From an uncultured Lachnospiraceae bacterium (GTDB taxonomy: Bacteria; Bacillota; Clostridia; Lachnospirales; Lachnospiraceae): 6,379 nt of DNA. Position 1 is the stretch's first letter; each line of letters opens with the position of its first letter. Shown here one piece after another: positions 1 to 6,243 of this stretch. Position numbers and translations under genes: made by a program. The stretch covers positions 1-6,379 of the forward strand of contig CALEFO010000186.1 of the NCBI GenBank assembly GCA_937877165.1, in the 5' to 3' direction. The notes below the pieces were generated by a model. It was not told the origin of the DNA, did no database searches, and saw nothing but the letters and a program-made list of their open reading frames with translations.

Positions 1-3
1 ACC

Positions 4-20
4 AAGGGACTAACACCCTT
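4..20. other. Weak inverted repeat downstream of glmM
   Basis: AAGGG (4-8) and CCCTT (16-20) can pair around a 7-base loop. Read on the plus strand, the stem is followed by a T-rich stretch (TTTATTATT type). Read on the minus strand, the direction of glmM, it is followed by GGT and the window edge. A 5 bp stem is weak, so this is at best a candidate terminator fragment. The remaining bases between the glmM stop and the window edge are AT-rich, and I see no gene or convincing promoter in them. Confidence 0.2.
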
Positions 21-69
21 TTATTATTCAACTGACAAAATCTTTACTCCAACGCCTTCCGCGGCAGGA

Positions 70-1422
70 TCAGGCCATCGTCTTCTCGATAAATTCCGCA
101 AGTTCCTCTGCCTTTTTCTGAAGGACTTCCTGATCCTCTCCTTCAATCATCACGCGGACAAGCGGCTCCGTTCCAGACGGACGAATCAGAACTCTTCCCT
201 TCCCGTCGAATTCCTTTTCCAGTGCGTCAATCCGCTCCACAATCTCCGGATAGTCACGATAGTGTTCCTTCTTCGTGTTGTCCACATGGGCATTGATCAG
301 GGCCTGCGGATACTTCTTCATTATCTGGGCCAGCTCCGACAATGACTTTCCAGTCTCCTTCATGACCTGCAGAAGATGCAGGCAGGACAGAAGACCGTCT
401 CCTGTAGTATTCTCCCCAAGGAAAATAATATGTCCGGACTGCTCGCCGCCAAGGCTGGAATCAATTTCCTTCATCCGCTCCAGGACGTAGCGGTCACCGA
501 CCTTTGTTCTCTCAATATCAATTCCGTTCTCACGACCCATGATAAAGAAGCCCAGGTTGCTCATAACCGTAACCACGATCGTATTTCCCTTCAGAGTTCC
601 CTTCTTCTTCATGGCATTTCCGATAATGGCCATGATCTTGTCGCCATCCACGATCTCGCCGTGTTCATCTACCGCAAGGAACCGGTCCGCATCGCCGTCG
701 AATGCAAGTCCAACCGCCGCGCCTTCCTCCAGAACCTTCTGCTGCAGCTCCTCCATATGGGTCGAGCCGCATCGGCGGTTGATGTTCACGCCATCCGGAT
801 CATTGTGAATCGGAATGACCGTTGCGCCAAGCTTGCGGAGTGCCTCCACATTGGAGCGATAGGACGCCCCCTCTGCCGTATCCGCCACAACCTTCATTCC
901 GGTCAGGTCAATCGGAACCGTCTCAATCGAATGATCTACATACTCATGCCAGGCATCCATGCGGTATTCAATATGTCCAACGCCCTCTCCTGTAGGAAAG
1001 TCGATGTCGGCCATTCCGCTCCGGATCTGCGCTTCAATCTCATCCTCTGTTGCATCGGGGAGCTTGAAGCCCTCTCCGTCAAAAAACTTAATTCCGTTGA
1101 ATTCCATCGGATTGTGTGAGGCCGAGATCACAACTCCGGCATCTGCCCGATGTGTCTTTGCAAGATAGGCAACCGCCGGAGTAGGAAGAACACCCAGATA
1201 AATAACATTGGCTCCCACGGAGCAGGCTCCTGCCATCAGCGCATTTGCCAGCATGTCGCCGGAGAGTCTGGTATCACATCCCACCATAATGAGAGGGCGC
1301 TTTCCGCCATTGTCCTTCGACAGGACATAGGCGCCTGCCTGTCCCAGCTGCATCGCCATCTCTGCTGTCAGTTCCTTGTTCGCAACTCCGCGCACGCCAT
1401 CCGTGCCAAACATTCTGCTCAT
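70..1422 (-). CDS. glmM: Phosphoglucosamine mutase GlmM
   Basis: Interconverts glucosamine-6-phosphate and glucosamine-1-phosphate in the cytosol, feeding UDP-GlcNAc and peptidoglycan synthesis. From ATG 1422 the protein is 450 residues, the usual family length, and begins MSRMFGTDGVRG, the typical GlmM N-terminus. The phosphoserine loop ISASHNP places the catalytic serine at residue 102, the same number as in E. coli GlmM. The Mg-binding loop DGDADR is at 242-247, the sugar-binding GGEQSGH at 325-331, and the C-terminal phosphate-binding RPSGTEP at 414-420, so all four alpha-D-phosphohexomutase domains are intact. An in-frame GTG at 1461 would add 13 residues, but GGGAGG lies six bases before ATG 1422 and the family homology begins there. 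It is the last gene of the block, following cdaR. In other Firmicutes GlmM binds and inhibits CdaA (known for the family; not visible here). It ends in TGA at 70-72. Confidence 0.97.
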   Translation of the reverse strand: MSRMFGTDGVRGVANKELTAEMAMQLGQAGAYVLSKDNGGKRPLIMVGCDTRLSGDMLANALMAGACSVGANVIYLGVLPTPAVAYLAKTHRADAGVVISASHNPMEFNGIKFFDGEGFKLPDATEDEIEAQIRSGMADIDFPTGEGVGHIEYRMDAWHEYVDHSIETVPIDLTGMKVVADTAEGASYRSNVEALRKLGATVIPIHNDPDGVNINRRCGSTHMEELQQKVLEEGAAVGLAFDGDADRFLAVDEHGEIVDGDKIMAIIGNAMKKKGTLKGNTIVVTVMSNLGFFIMGRENGIDIERTKVGDRYVLERMKEIDSSLGGEQSGHIIFLGENTTGDGLLSCLHLLQVMKETGKSLSELAQIMKKYPQALINAHVDNTKKEHYRDYPEIVERIDALEKEFDGKGRVLIRPSGTEPLVRVMIEGEDQEVLQKKAEELAEFIEKTMA

Positions 1423-1428
1423 TTTCTT

Positions 1429-1434
1429 CCTCCC
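1429..1434 (-). promoter_or_regulatory. Ribosome binding site of glmM
   Basis: GGGAGG on the minus strand, six bases before ATG 1422. It decides the glmM start against the in-frame upstream GTG at 1461, which would place this site inside the coding region. The 10 bp stem-loop at 1435-1458 ends on the adjacent base. Confidence 0.8.
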
Positions 1435-1458
1435 TTGCCGCAGCTTTAGCTGCGGCAA
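1435..1458 (-). promoter_or_regulatory. Stem-loop abutting the glmM ribosome binding site
   Basis: TTGCCGCAGC, loop TAAA, GCTGCGGCAA (minus strand): a perfect 10 bp GC-rich stem with a 4-base loop. Its 3' side touches GGGAGG, so the ribosome site would sit immediately downstream of a stable helix. It has no T-run after it, so it is not a terminator. It could influence glmM translation or mRNA processing or stability. The structure is seen directly; the role is inferred. Confidence 0.5.
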
Positions 1459-1463
1459 CACGA

Positions 1464-1490
1464 AGAGAAATCCGCGAAGGCGGTTTCTCT
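1464..1490 (-). terminator. Candidate attenuator-like stem-loop between cdaR and glmM
   Basis: On the minus strand AGAGAAA+CCGC pairs with GCGG+TTTCTCT around a CTTC loop, with a single bulged A on the 3' arm. The lower stem is A/T-rich, with a pyrimidine-rich 3' side (TTTCTCTT), giving the look of a weak intrinsic terminator or attenuator that could reduce read-through from cdaR into glmM. The T-tract is interrupted by C, so efficiency would be partial if it works at all. It lies 43 bases after the cdaR stop. Confidence 0.3.
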
Positions 1491-1532
1491 GATGTGATCT
1501 GTTGTCATTTTAATTCTGCAATTCATCCAGCT

Positions 1533-2900
1533 CTAGTCTGCATCCTCAGAGGAAGCATTGCTGCCGCCGAAAATAGAAGCCTGCGCCGTAATCTCCACAG
1601 AAGCTGTCACCGTGTTGTTGATCTCCACTCCATCCGGCTGTACGATTTCAATCTGAGCGGTATAGACACCTTCGGTTGTTCCGGAACCACTGCTGCGGAT
1701 GACATGCTCTACATCAATGGATGGGGTAAGATCCGAGACCTTGATTGCGTCCAGTGCAGAAGACAAACCTGTCATGCTGATGCTGAACGTCGGCGATTCC
1801 GCCGAAGCCGCCGTTGTCTTCTTGCCGTCATTGACCGAGGTGATCTGCGCCTTGTAGCCGGAAGGAACATTTTCCAGTGAAATGTCTGAAACGCTGACAT
1901 TGATGTCCGCCGTCTCCGCCGCCTCAATGCCGACCGTAATATCCACCATGCCGTCAAAGCCGGAGTCCGCAAGGCTGGCTCCCTCCGGAAGATAATTTCT
2001 GATGTCAAGCGTTGTCTGGAAGCTTGATGTACAGTCGGTGATGTCCACATCCGATGCCGGAATGGAAATCTTCTCAACATCCGCCAGCACAGAAGATTTT
2101 CCTGCCAGCTTCACCGTATCCGGATCCAGCGTCACAACACCGTTCCGGATATAGCCGTCTGCAGGTGTCCCGCTCACGCCGACCTCAATCGGCACGGTTT
2201 TCAGAGGAAGGATGATCACATTCACCTTCACGGAGGTGATATTCATCGTCAGGTTGGACGCATCAATGACGCCGCCGTTCTCATCATACAGCTTTACATC
2301 CGAATACGTGCTGATGCTCCCCGTCGCTCCGGAGACATCGATCGTCGCCTTTGCGGTGGCAATCGTGGATACCACCGATTCCGGACCGGAAACCCGGATC
2401 TGATTCTGCTCCGGCACAATGCTGTCCAGCTCGTATCCGTCCGCCACATCACCGCTTGCTTCCGTCTGTAAAGCGAACGAATCCGTCAGCTTCGGCTCGA
2501 TCGAAAGCATGACATTGTCCACACTTCCGTCAATATCCTCAATTTCATTATTATATTTCGTCGAATAATACTTGATCTCCACCGTATTGAGACTGGTGAG
2601 ATTCTCCACATCCGCTGTCGCCACGATGTCATCCCGGCTCAGGTCCTCAATGATAGATCTTCTTGCCTTGACCGTGACCACCGGAATGATATCGCTGTTG
2701 TCCTGGACGGTATAAACCTCTCCCTGATCCGTGATCATGGAGGTGTGCAGGAGCTTGACCTGCACATTGGTGATCCTCATGTACTTCACCGGATCGTTGA
2801 CGTTGTTGATCAGAACCCACACAATGACCGCCACGAACAGGGCTGTAATCTTCAGCCCGAGATTATTCAGGATATTCGGCCTGTTTTTTTTATCCTTCAT
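1533..2900 (-). CDS. cdaR: CdaR (YbbR-domain) regulator of the diadenylate cyclase
   Basis: Membrane-anchored, mostly extracytoplasmic protein that in other Firmicutes binds CdaA and modulates c-di-AMP synthesis. The 455-residue protein has a short basic N-terminus (MKDKKNRPN), one membrane helix at about 14-31 (ITALFVAVIVWVLI), then a long beta-rich ectodomain. I can divide that ectodomain into about four YbbR-like repeats, roughly 40-136, 137-230, 231-326 and 327-443. Repeats 2 and 3 share the pattern 'DGY...V.P....V.G..S.V..' (near 154-179 and 247-272). It ends in a Ser/Asn/Asp-rich tail. The length is close to that of B. subtilis CdaR. ATG 2900 overlaps the end of cdaA by 11 bases; only AGGA about 11 bases upstream resembles a ribosome site, so translation is probably coupled to cdaA. 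Sequence conservation is low, as usual for the family, but context and architecture make the call firm. It ends in TAG at 1533-1535. Confidence 0.93.
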   Translation of the reverse strand: MKDKKNRPNILNNLGLKITALFVAVIVWVLINNVNDPVKYMRITNVQVKLLHTSMITDQGEVYTVQDNSDIIPVVTVKARRSIIEDLSRDDIVATADVENLTSLNTVEIKYYSTKYNNEIEDIDGSVDNVMLSIEPKLTDSFALQTEASGDVADGYELDSIVPEQNQIRVSGPESVVSTIATAKATIDVSGATGSISTYSDVKLYDENGGVIDASNLTMNITSVKVNVIILPLKTVPIEVGVSGTPADGYIRNGVVTLDPDTVKLAGKSSVLADVEKISIPASDVDITDCTSSFQTTLDIRNYLPEGASLADSGFDGMVDITVGIEAAETADINVSVSDISLENVPSGYKAQITSVNDGKKTTAASAESPTFSISMTGLSSALDAIKVSDLTPSIDVEHVIRSSGSGTTEGVYTAQIEIVQPDGVEINNTVTASVEITAQASIFGGSNASSEDAD

Positions 2901-3759
2901 CCTGATCTTTTTCCTTTCGGTTCTGCAAAATTCCCTTGTGATCGCCCATGCCCTTGTCCTGAAGCTTCACAAGTCTTGCGCGCAGTTCATCCGAATTGAC
3001 ATCCCGGTCCAGAACGCCCCGATACGCAATACTGATCTTGCCCGTCTCTTCCGAAACAATGATCGTCAGGGAATCTGTGACCTCGGAAATTCCGACCCCT
3101 GCCCGATGTCGTGTTCCAAGATCCTTGTCGAGCTTGTTCTCCGACAGCGGCAGATAGCAGGTTGCCGCCACCACCCGGTCTCCGGATATGATGACTGCTC
3201 CGTCGTGGAGCGGCGTGTTCTTCTCAAAAATATTGATCAGCAGCTGACTGGACACCATCGCATCCAGATCAATTCCGGTACGTTCCCACTCCTGCAGCGG
3301 CGTACTCTGCCGGATCACAATCAGTGCCCCCGTCTTCACTCTGGCCATCGCCGTGCAGGCACGGACAATTTCTGAAATGGTCTTGTCCGAAAACAGGCCA
3401 TCTCCTCCACGCGAGCCTTCCCGGAACAGTGCTGCAAAAATGTTCTTCTGTCCCAGCTCCTCCATCGCCGAACGAAGCTCCGGCTGCAGAATGACAATCA
3501 GGGCAATGACCGCGATACTCGTCACGTTCTGCACGATCCACAGGATGGTCGTCATATTGAACAGAGCCGCCAGGACCACGAAAACGATGATAAAAAGGAA
3601 GCCCTTTAAAAGTGCATATGCTCTCGTATTGCGAACCCACAGGATCGTGTAATATACCAGGACGGCAATGATCAGAATTTCTACGACATCTGTCCACCCG
3701 ACCGACGGGATATGCAGTACATCTGTGTAATTGGCAATCGTTTTCTGTAGCGTCTGCAT
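2890..3759 (-). CDS. cdaA: Diadenylate cyclase CdaA (c-di-AMP synthase)
   Basis: Condenses two ATP into cyclic di-AMP, a second messenger controlling potassium and osmolyte balance and cell-wall homeostasis. The 289-residue protein has three membrane helices near 24-41, 50-67 and 72-91, a linker helix, and a cytosolic DAC domain at about 115-255. The catalytic signatures are present: DGA at 186-188 within NTPLHDGAVII, and RHR at 217-219 within GTRHRAGVGISE. Length and topology match the CdaA (DacA/YbbP) class. It starts at ATG 3759 with GAGG four bases upstream, after a 66-base gap from the upstream membrane-protein gene. It overlaps cdaR by 11 bases. The C-terminus (after about 258) is charged and Lys-rich, as in other CdaA proteins. 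No c-di-AMP (ydaO-type) riboswitch is visible in the short leader. All catalytic residues that I can recognise are intact. Confidence 0.97.
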   Translation of the reverse strand: MQTLQKTIANYTDVLHIPSVGWTDVVEILIIAVLVYYTILWVRNTRAYALLKGFLFIIVFVVLAALFNMTTILWIVQNVTSIAVIALIVILQPELRSAMEELGQKNIFAALFREGSRGGDGLFSDKTISEIVRACTAMARVKTGALIVIRQSTPLQEWERTGIDLDAMVSSQLLINIFEKNTPLHDGAVIISGDRVVAATCYLPLSENKLDKDLGTRHRAGVGISEVTDSLTIIVSEETGKISIAYRGVLDRDVNSDELRARLVKLQDKGMGDHKGILQNRKEKDQDEG

Positions 3760-3763
3760 CTGT

Positions 3764-3767
3764 CCTC
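3764..3767 (-). promoter_or_regulatory. Ribosome binding site of cdaA
   Basis: GAGG in the context TTGAGGACAG, directly before ATG 3759. It gives cdaA its own ribosome site after the 66-base gap, unlike cdaR, which overlaps its upstream neighbour. The gap contains no convincing promoter. Confidence 0.6.
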
Positions 3768-3825
3768 AATACCCATCAAAAATATCCGGGAATTTCCGCT
3801 TCAATCGTCTCTTTACGGATTTTCC

Positions 3826-4998
3826 TCAGAAGTCATCCTGAAAATCATCGGAATACGATTCCGGCTCCTGCTCTTCGGCATAGCCATCCTCTCTGTAGCG
3901 TTCCTCCTGTGGATATCCATTCTGTTCTGCGTCCTCATATCTTCCATCCGGGCCGCTTTCTTCCTGACCGTCTCCGGCGTATTCCGGCTCCCAGGCTGCA
4001 GATTCGTTTGAATCATAACGATTCTCCGCTCCCCGGATATCTTCCGCATAGCCCTGTGTTCCGCGCCGTATGTTGATGGTCTTCACCGTACGCTTCGGAC
4101 GCGCATAAATATTCTTCGGAACTGCCTTTACATAATAATAGTAGTCATCGTCCTCAAACTGCGTATTCTCAATTCTCGTATAATCCAAATTGAACAGAAA
4201 AAACGAAATAACAGCACCCACGCCAAAGCTGACGATACTGCCAAAGAGAACACCGACAATGCTGATGTCCGTGTTGTAAATCATCGCACCAACCAGAAGG
4301 ATCAGAAGCTGGCTGAGTGCACCTATGCCTGATGCAATGATCCAGGCCTGACGGATCGGAAGCCTGCGGATCAGATAGACTGCAACCGCGGCTGCAACCA
4401 CTGCAATCACGCGGATCATCATTCCGTGATTCTGCATGATACCGTCCAAAAGAAACTGGAAACGGCTCACCATTCCATCGGTATCCGTGCCGGATGCACT
4501 GCTGATTGCCGTCTCATTCTGGTGTACAAAACGAATGAAGCTGTCGGTAATGATGCCGACCGCCACTGTCGCGCCGCTCGCCGGAGAATACAGCAGTCCT
4601 CCCGCAATTGGAAGCGCATACGGAATTCCGATCGTCCTGAAAATCGGATACAGCAGAAGCAGCATGGAATCTCTCGGTGTAAAGCGATAGTACACCAGCA
4701 GCATCACCAGAAGAAGGATGGCTCCGATTGCAGCGGCCTCCAATGCCAGCGAATACAGGTGAACCAGAATAATCACTCCGTAGACAGCAACGATCATCCC
4801 GGCCGGTATCAGTGTGCAGATCAGGGCGATCAGAAAGGTCGGAAGGCCTCCTGCAAGCGTTGTCTGGTAACCGATCTGGCTGTTGATATAGATCAGCCCC
4901 AGCAGAACAACCAGAAATTTCGCCCCCATGTTCACGTAATTCTCATACTGGGAGTAAACGGAAATTGCTCTCTCCCGCAGTTCTAATAGTGTTGTCAT
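3826..4998 (-). CDS. Uncharacterised polytopic membrane protein with acidic tail
   Basis: Not recognised as a named family. The 390-residue protein has an N-terminal amphipathic stretch, then about seven or eight hydrophobic segments (near 26-40, 51-78, 84-103, 111-136, 142-156, 193-210, 217-241, 246-270). After the last helix comes a motif QFEDDDYYYYVKAVPK at 280-295, then a basic patch (296-312, rich in R/K), then an acidic, Tyr-rich, probably disordered tail (about 318-390) in which about a third of residues are D or E. Positive-inside reasoning puts motif and tail in the cytosol. Polar loop 157-192 contains a Ser/Thr/Asp-rich segment. ATG 4998 starts six bases after the stop of the small membrane protein, so the two are probably co-translated; AGGAA lies about 12 bases upstream of the start. 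cdaA follows after 66 bases. The context suggests a role near c-di-AMP signalling or envelope assembly, but the sequence itself shows no enzymatic motif. It ends in TGA at 3826-3828. Confidence 0.85.
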   Translation of the reverse strand: MTTLLELRERAISVYSQYENYVNMGAKFLVVLLGLIYINSQIGYQTTLAGGLPTFLIALICTLIPAGMIVAVYGVIILVHLYSLALEAAAIGAILLLVMLLVYYRFTPRDSMLLLLYPIFRTIGIPYALPIAGGLLYSPASGATVAVGIITDSFIRFVHQNETAISSASGTDTDGMVSRFQFLLDGIMQNHGMMIRVIAVVAAAVAVYLIRRLPIRQAWIIASGIGALSQLLILLVGAMIYNTDISIVGVLFGSIVSFGVGAVISFFLFNLDYTRIENTQFEDDDYYYYVKAVPKNIYARPKRTVKTINIRRGTQGYAEDIRGAENRYDSNESAAWEPEYAGDGQEESGPDGRYEDAEQNGYPQEERYREDGYAEEQEPESYSDDFQDDF

Positions 4999-5004
4999 TT
5001 TCCG

Positions 5005-5403
5005 TTAGTCTTCCTTTTCCTTTTGATAACTGACGGACAGTCTGTGCAGATCCTGATAAAACGCATTGAGGTGACGCCGTGCTCTCTTATAGCGGGCGCT
5101 GTACACCCAGACAGTAATGGCAATCATCCCGCCGACAAACAATGCATAGCCAAGAAGAAGCGCCGTCAGAAATTCCTGAATGTTCATACTGTAAATTTCC
5201 ACAACCAGCGTCTCAAAGTTATAGATGCCGTATATGCCGAACAAAATGACAAATGCGGCGGTCGCGCTGATAATAGTCAAAAGGACCTGACGGGTGATAT
5301 AGTCTCCCCGGAAATACGAATTGATCTTCTCATCCCGGATTCCGTCCCGCTGCTCATACGCAGCCATTCTTGCCATCCGGCGGACCCGTTTTTCATCAAT
5401 CAT
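5005..5403 (-). CDS. Uncharacterised small two-helix membrane protein
   Basis: Not recognised. From ATG 5403 the protein has 132 residues: a charged N-terminus (MIDEKRVRRMARM...), membrane helix 1 at about 38-61, a short outside loop, helix 2 at about 78-101, and a basic, probably helical C-terminal segment (YKRARRHLNAFYQDLHRL, 104-121) likely on the cytosolic side. The reading frame is open back to 5487, but that extension lies over the conserved C-terminus of comF and has Arg/Ser/Gly-rich shadow composition. ATG 5403, two bases after the comF stop, is therefore preferred, with translation probably coupled (only a weak GGGG upstream). The next gene begins six bases after its stop. The tight packing and shared membrane location suggest it works with the 390-residue protein downstream, possibly as a small subunit; this is inference. 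Confidence 0.8.
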   Translation of the reverse strand: MIDEKRVRRMARMAAYEQRDGIRDEKINSYFRGDYITRQVLLTIISATAAFVILFGIYGIYNFETLVVEIYSMNIQEFLTALLLGYALFVGGMIAITVWVYSARYKRARRHLNAFYQDLHRLSVSYQKEKED

Positions 5404-5405
5404 GC

Positions 5406-6212
5406 CTATACCCCACTGTCTTCTCCGATTGCTGCTGCAAGAAACATTACTTCCGCCGCCCCTGCTCGCAAAAGCTGCCGCGCGCACGCATCTATCGTCG
5501 CACCGGTCGTAAAGATATCATCGACCAGCATAATCCTTTTAGATTCTACATCAATGTCAGATACAATAAAAGCATTTTTCAGATTACGGCGGCGCTCCTG
5601 GGCGCTCATATTCCGCAGCGCAGCGGTCTGATTTTGCCGGATCAGAAGATCCTCGCGAAGTGAAATTCCGGTTTCCTCTGCGATCGTTTTCGCAAGAAGT
5701 TCTGCCTGATTATAGCCGCGCTTCCAAAGGCGTTCCCGGGAAACAGGGACAGGAGCCAGCACATCCACCTGTGCCGGATTCCATTCTTCCCGCAGCCTTT
5801 CTGCCATCTTTGCCCCGAGAAAGTCCGCATACTCTGCACGTCCCTCATATTTCAGCCGGTACAGCATACCGGACACATCCCGGTAACGGTAAACCGCACA
5901 GCCCTTTGTAAAGAGCCGTGCCCTCTTCTCACAGTCTCTGCACAATTCCCGGTTCCCGTAAACCGGTTTTCCGCAGCGGCAGCACAGTGCATCCCGCTTG
6001 GGGGACAGCGCTTTCTGCGCAAGCTTCTCCCCACAGCTGTCACAGATCAAAGCTCCGAATGGCCGCACCGGCTCATCGCAGACTGGACATCTCCTCGGAA
6101 ACACGAGATCTGCAGCAATCCCTGCCGCATGCCGCACCTTCTTTCTGATTCTTATCCCTCGCTGAGGCAAAATCCGCGAAGATGATTTTGCTGAAAGCTC
6201 TGCTCCGATCAC
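5406..6212 (-). CDS. comF: ComF/ComFC family phosphoribosyltransferase-fold protein
   Basis: ComFC relatives act in natural competence and handling of incoming single-stranded DNA; in non-competent clostridia the role is unclear. Numbering from ATG 6227, two CxxC pairs (C47/C50 and C62/C65), then C82 or C83 with C85, and C96/C99, form the N-terminal zinc-binding region after the typical LVFPRRCPVC. The family signatures LKYEGR (125-130), APVPVSRERLWKRGYNQAEL (158-177), ERRRNLKNAF (211-220) and the PRPP-type loop VDDIFTTGAT (235-244) are all present, so the protein looks intact. The start is uncertain. I chose GTG 6212 (268 residues) because GGGAGG lies four bases before it and within the extra codons of the ATG 6227 alternative (273 residues). 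ATG 6227 has only AGGAG 13 bases upstream. The N-terminal 40 residues are variable and basic. It follows the probable helicase gene closely and ends in TAG two bases before the next ATG. Confidence 0.93.
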   Translation of the reverse strand: MIGAELSAKSSSRILPQRGIRIRKKVRHAAGIAADLVFPRRCPVCDEPVRPFGALICDSCGEKLAQKALSPKRDALCCRCGKPVYGNRELCRDCEKRARLFTKGCAVYRYRDVSGMLYRLKYEGRAEYADFLGAKMAERLREEWNPAQVDVLAPVPVSRERLWKRGYNQAELLAKTIAEETGISLREDLLIRQNQTAALRNMSAQERRRNLKNAFIVSDIDVESKRIMLVDDIFTTGATIDACARQLLRAGAAEVMFLAAAIGEDSGV

Positions 6213-6216
6213 ATTT

Positions 6217-6222
6217 CCTCCC
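6217..6222 (-). promoter_or_regulatory. Ribosome binding site favouring GTG start of comF
   Basis: GGGAGG on the minus strand, followed by AAAT and GTG (6212-6210). The same hexamer precedes glmM. It lies inside the reading frame if ATG 6227 is used, coding for the odd MQGGN start, so it argues for the GTG. The spacing of four bases is slightly short, hence the doubt. Confidence 0.5.
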
Positions 6223-6243
6223 TGCATCAGCCTGCGGATTCTC

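Noticed and set aside
1..45. Possible minus-strand promoter after glmM (TTGTCA, 17 bases, TGTTAG)
   Set aside because: The -35 is good, but the -10 matches only three of six bases. Without the downstream gene it cannot be supported.
376..1119. 247-residue open frame on the plus strand
   Set aside because: It is fully antisense to glmM, has no recognisable domain and no ribosome site that I can see. It is an open frame created by the codon use of glmM.
1423..1461. 13-residue extension of GlmM from GTG 1461
   Set aside because: The extension is encoded by the hairpin and the ribosome site. GlmM homology and normal length begin at ATG 1422.
1505..1545. Possible promoter for glmM (TAAAAT as -10)
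   Set aside because: The -10-like TAAAAT has no acceptable -35 at 16-18 bases (only TAGAGC at 17), so support is too weak.
2731..3375. 214-residue open frame on the plus strand
   Set aside because: It is antisense across the cdaA/cdaR junction, where both minus-strand genes are clearly real with intact motifs. It is a shadow frame.
3269..3769. 166-residue minus-strand frame overlapping cdaA
   Set aside because: It overlaps the membrane and catalytic region of cdaA in another frame, and its Cys/Arg/His-rich composition is typical of a shadow.
3760..3825. c-di-AMP (ydaO-type) riboswitch or promoter before cdaA
   Set aside because: The 66-base gap is too short for a ydaO riboswitch and shows no strong hairpin or paired -35/-10 boxes.
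5404..5487. 28-residue N-terminal extension of the small membrane protein
   Set aside because: It overlaps the conserved end of comF, including part of its phosphoribosyltransferase fold. ATG 5403 directly after the comF stop fits better.
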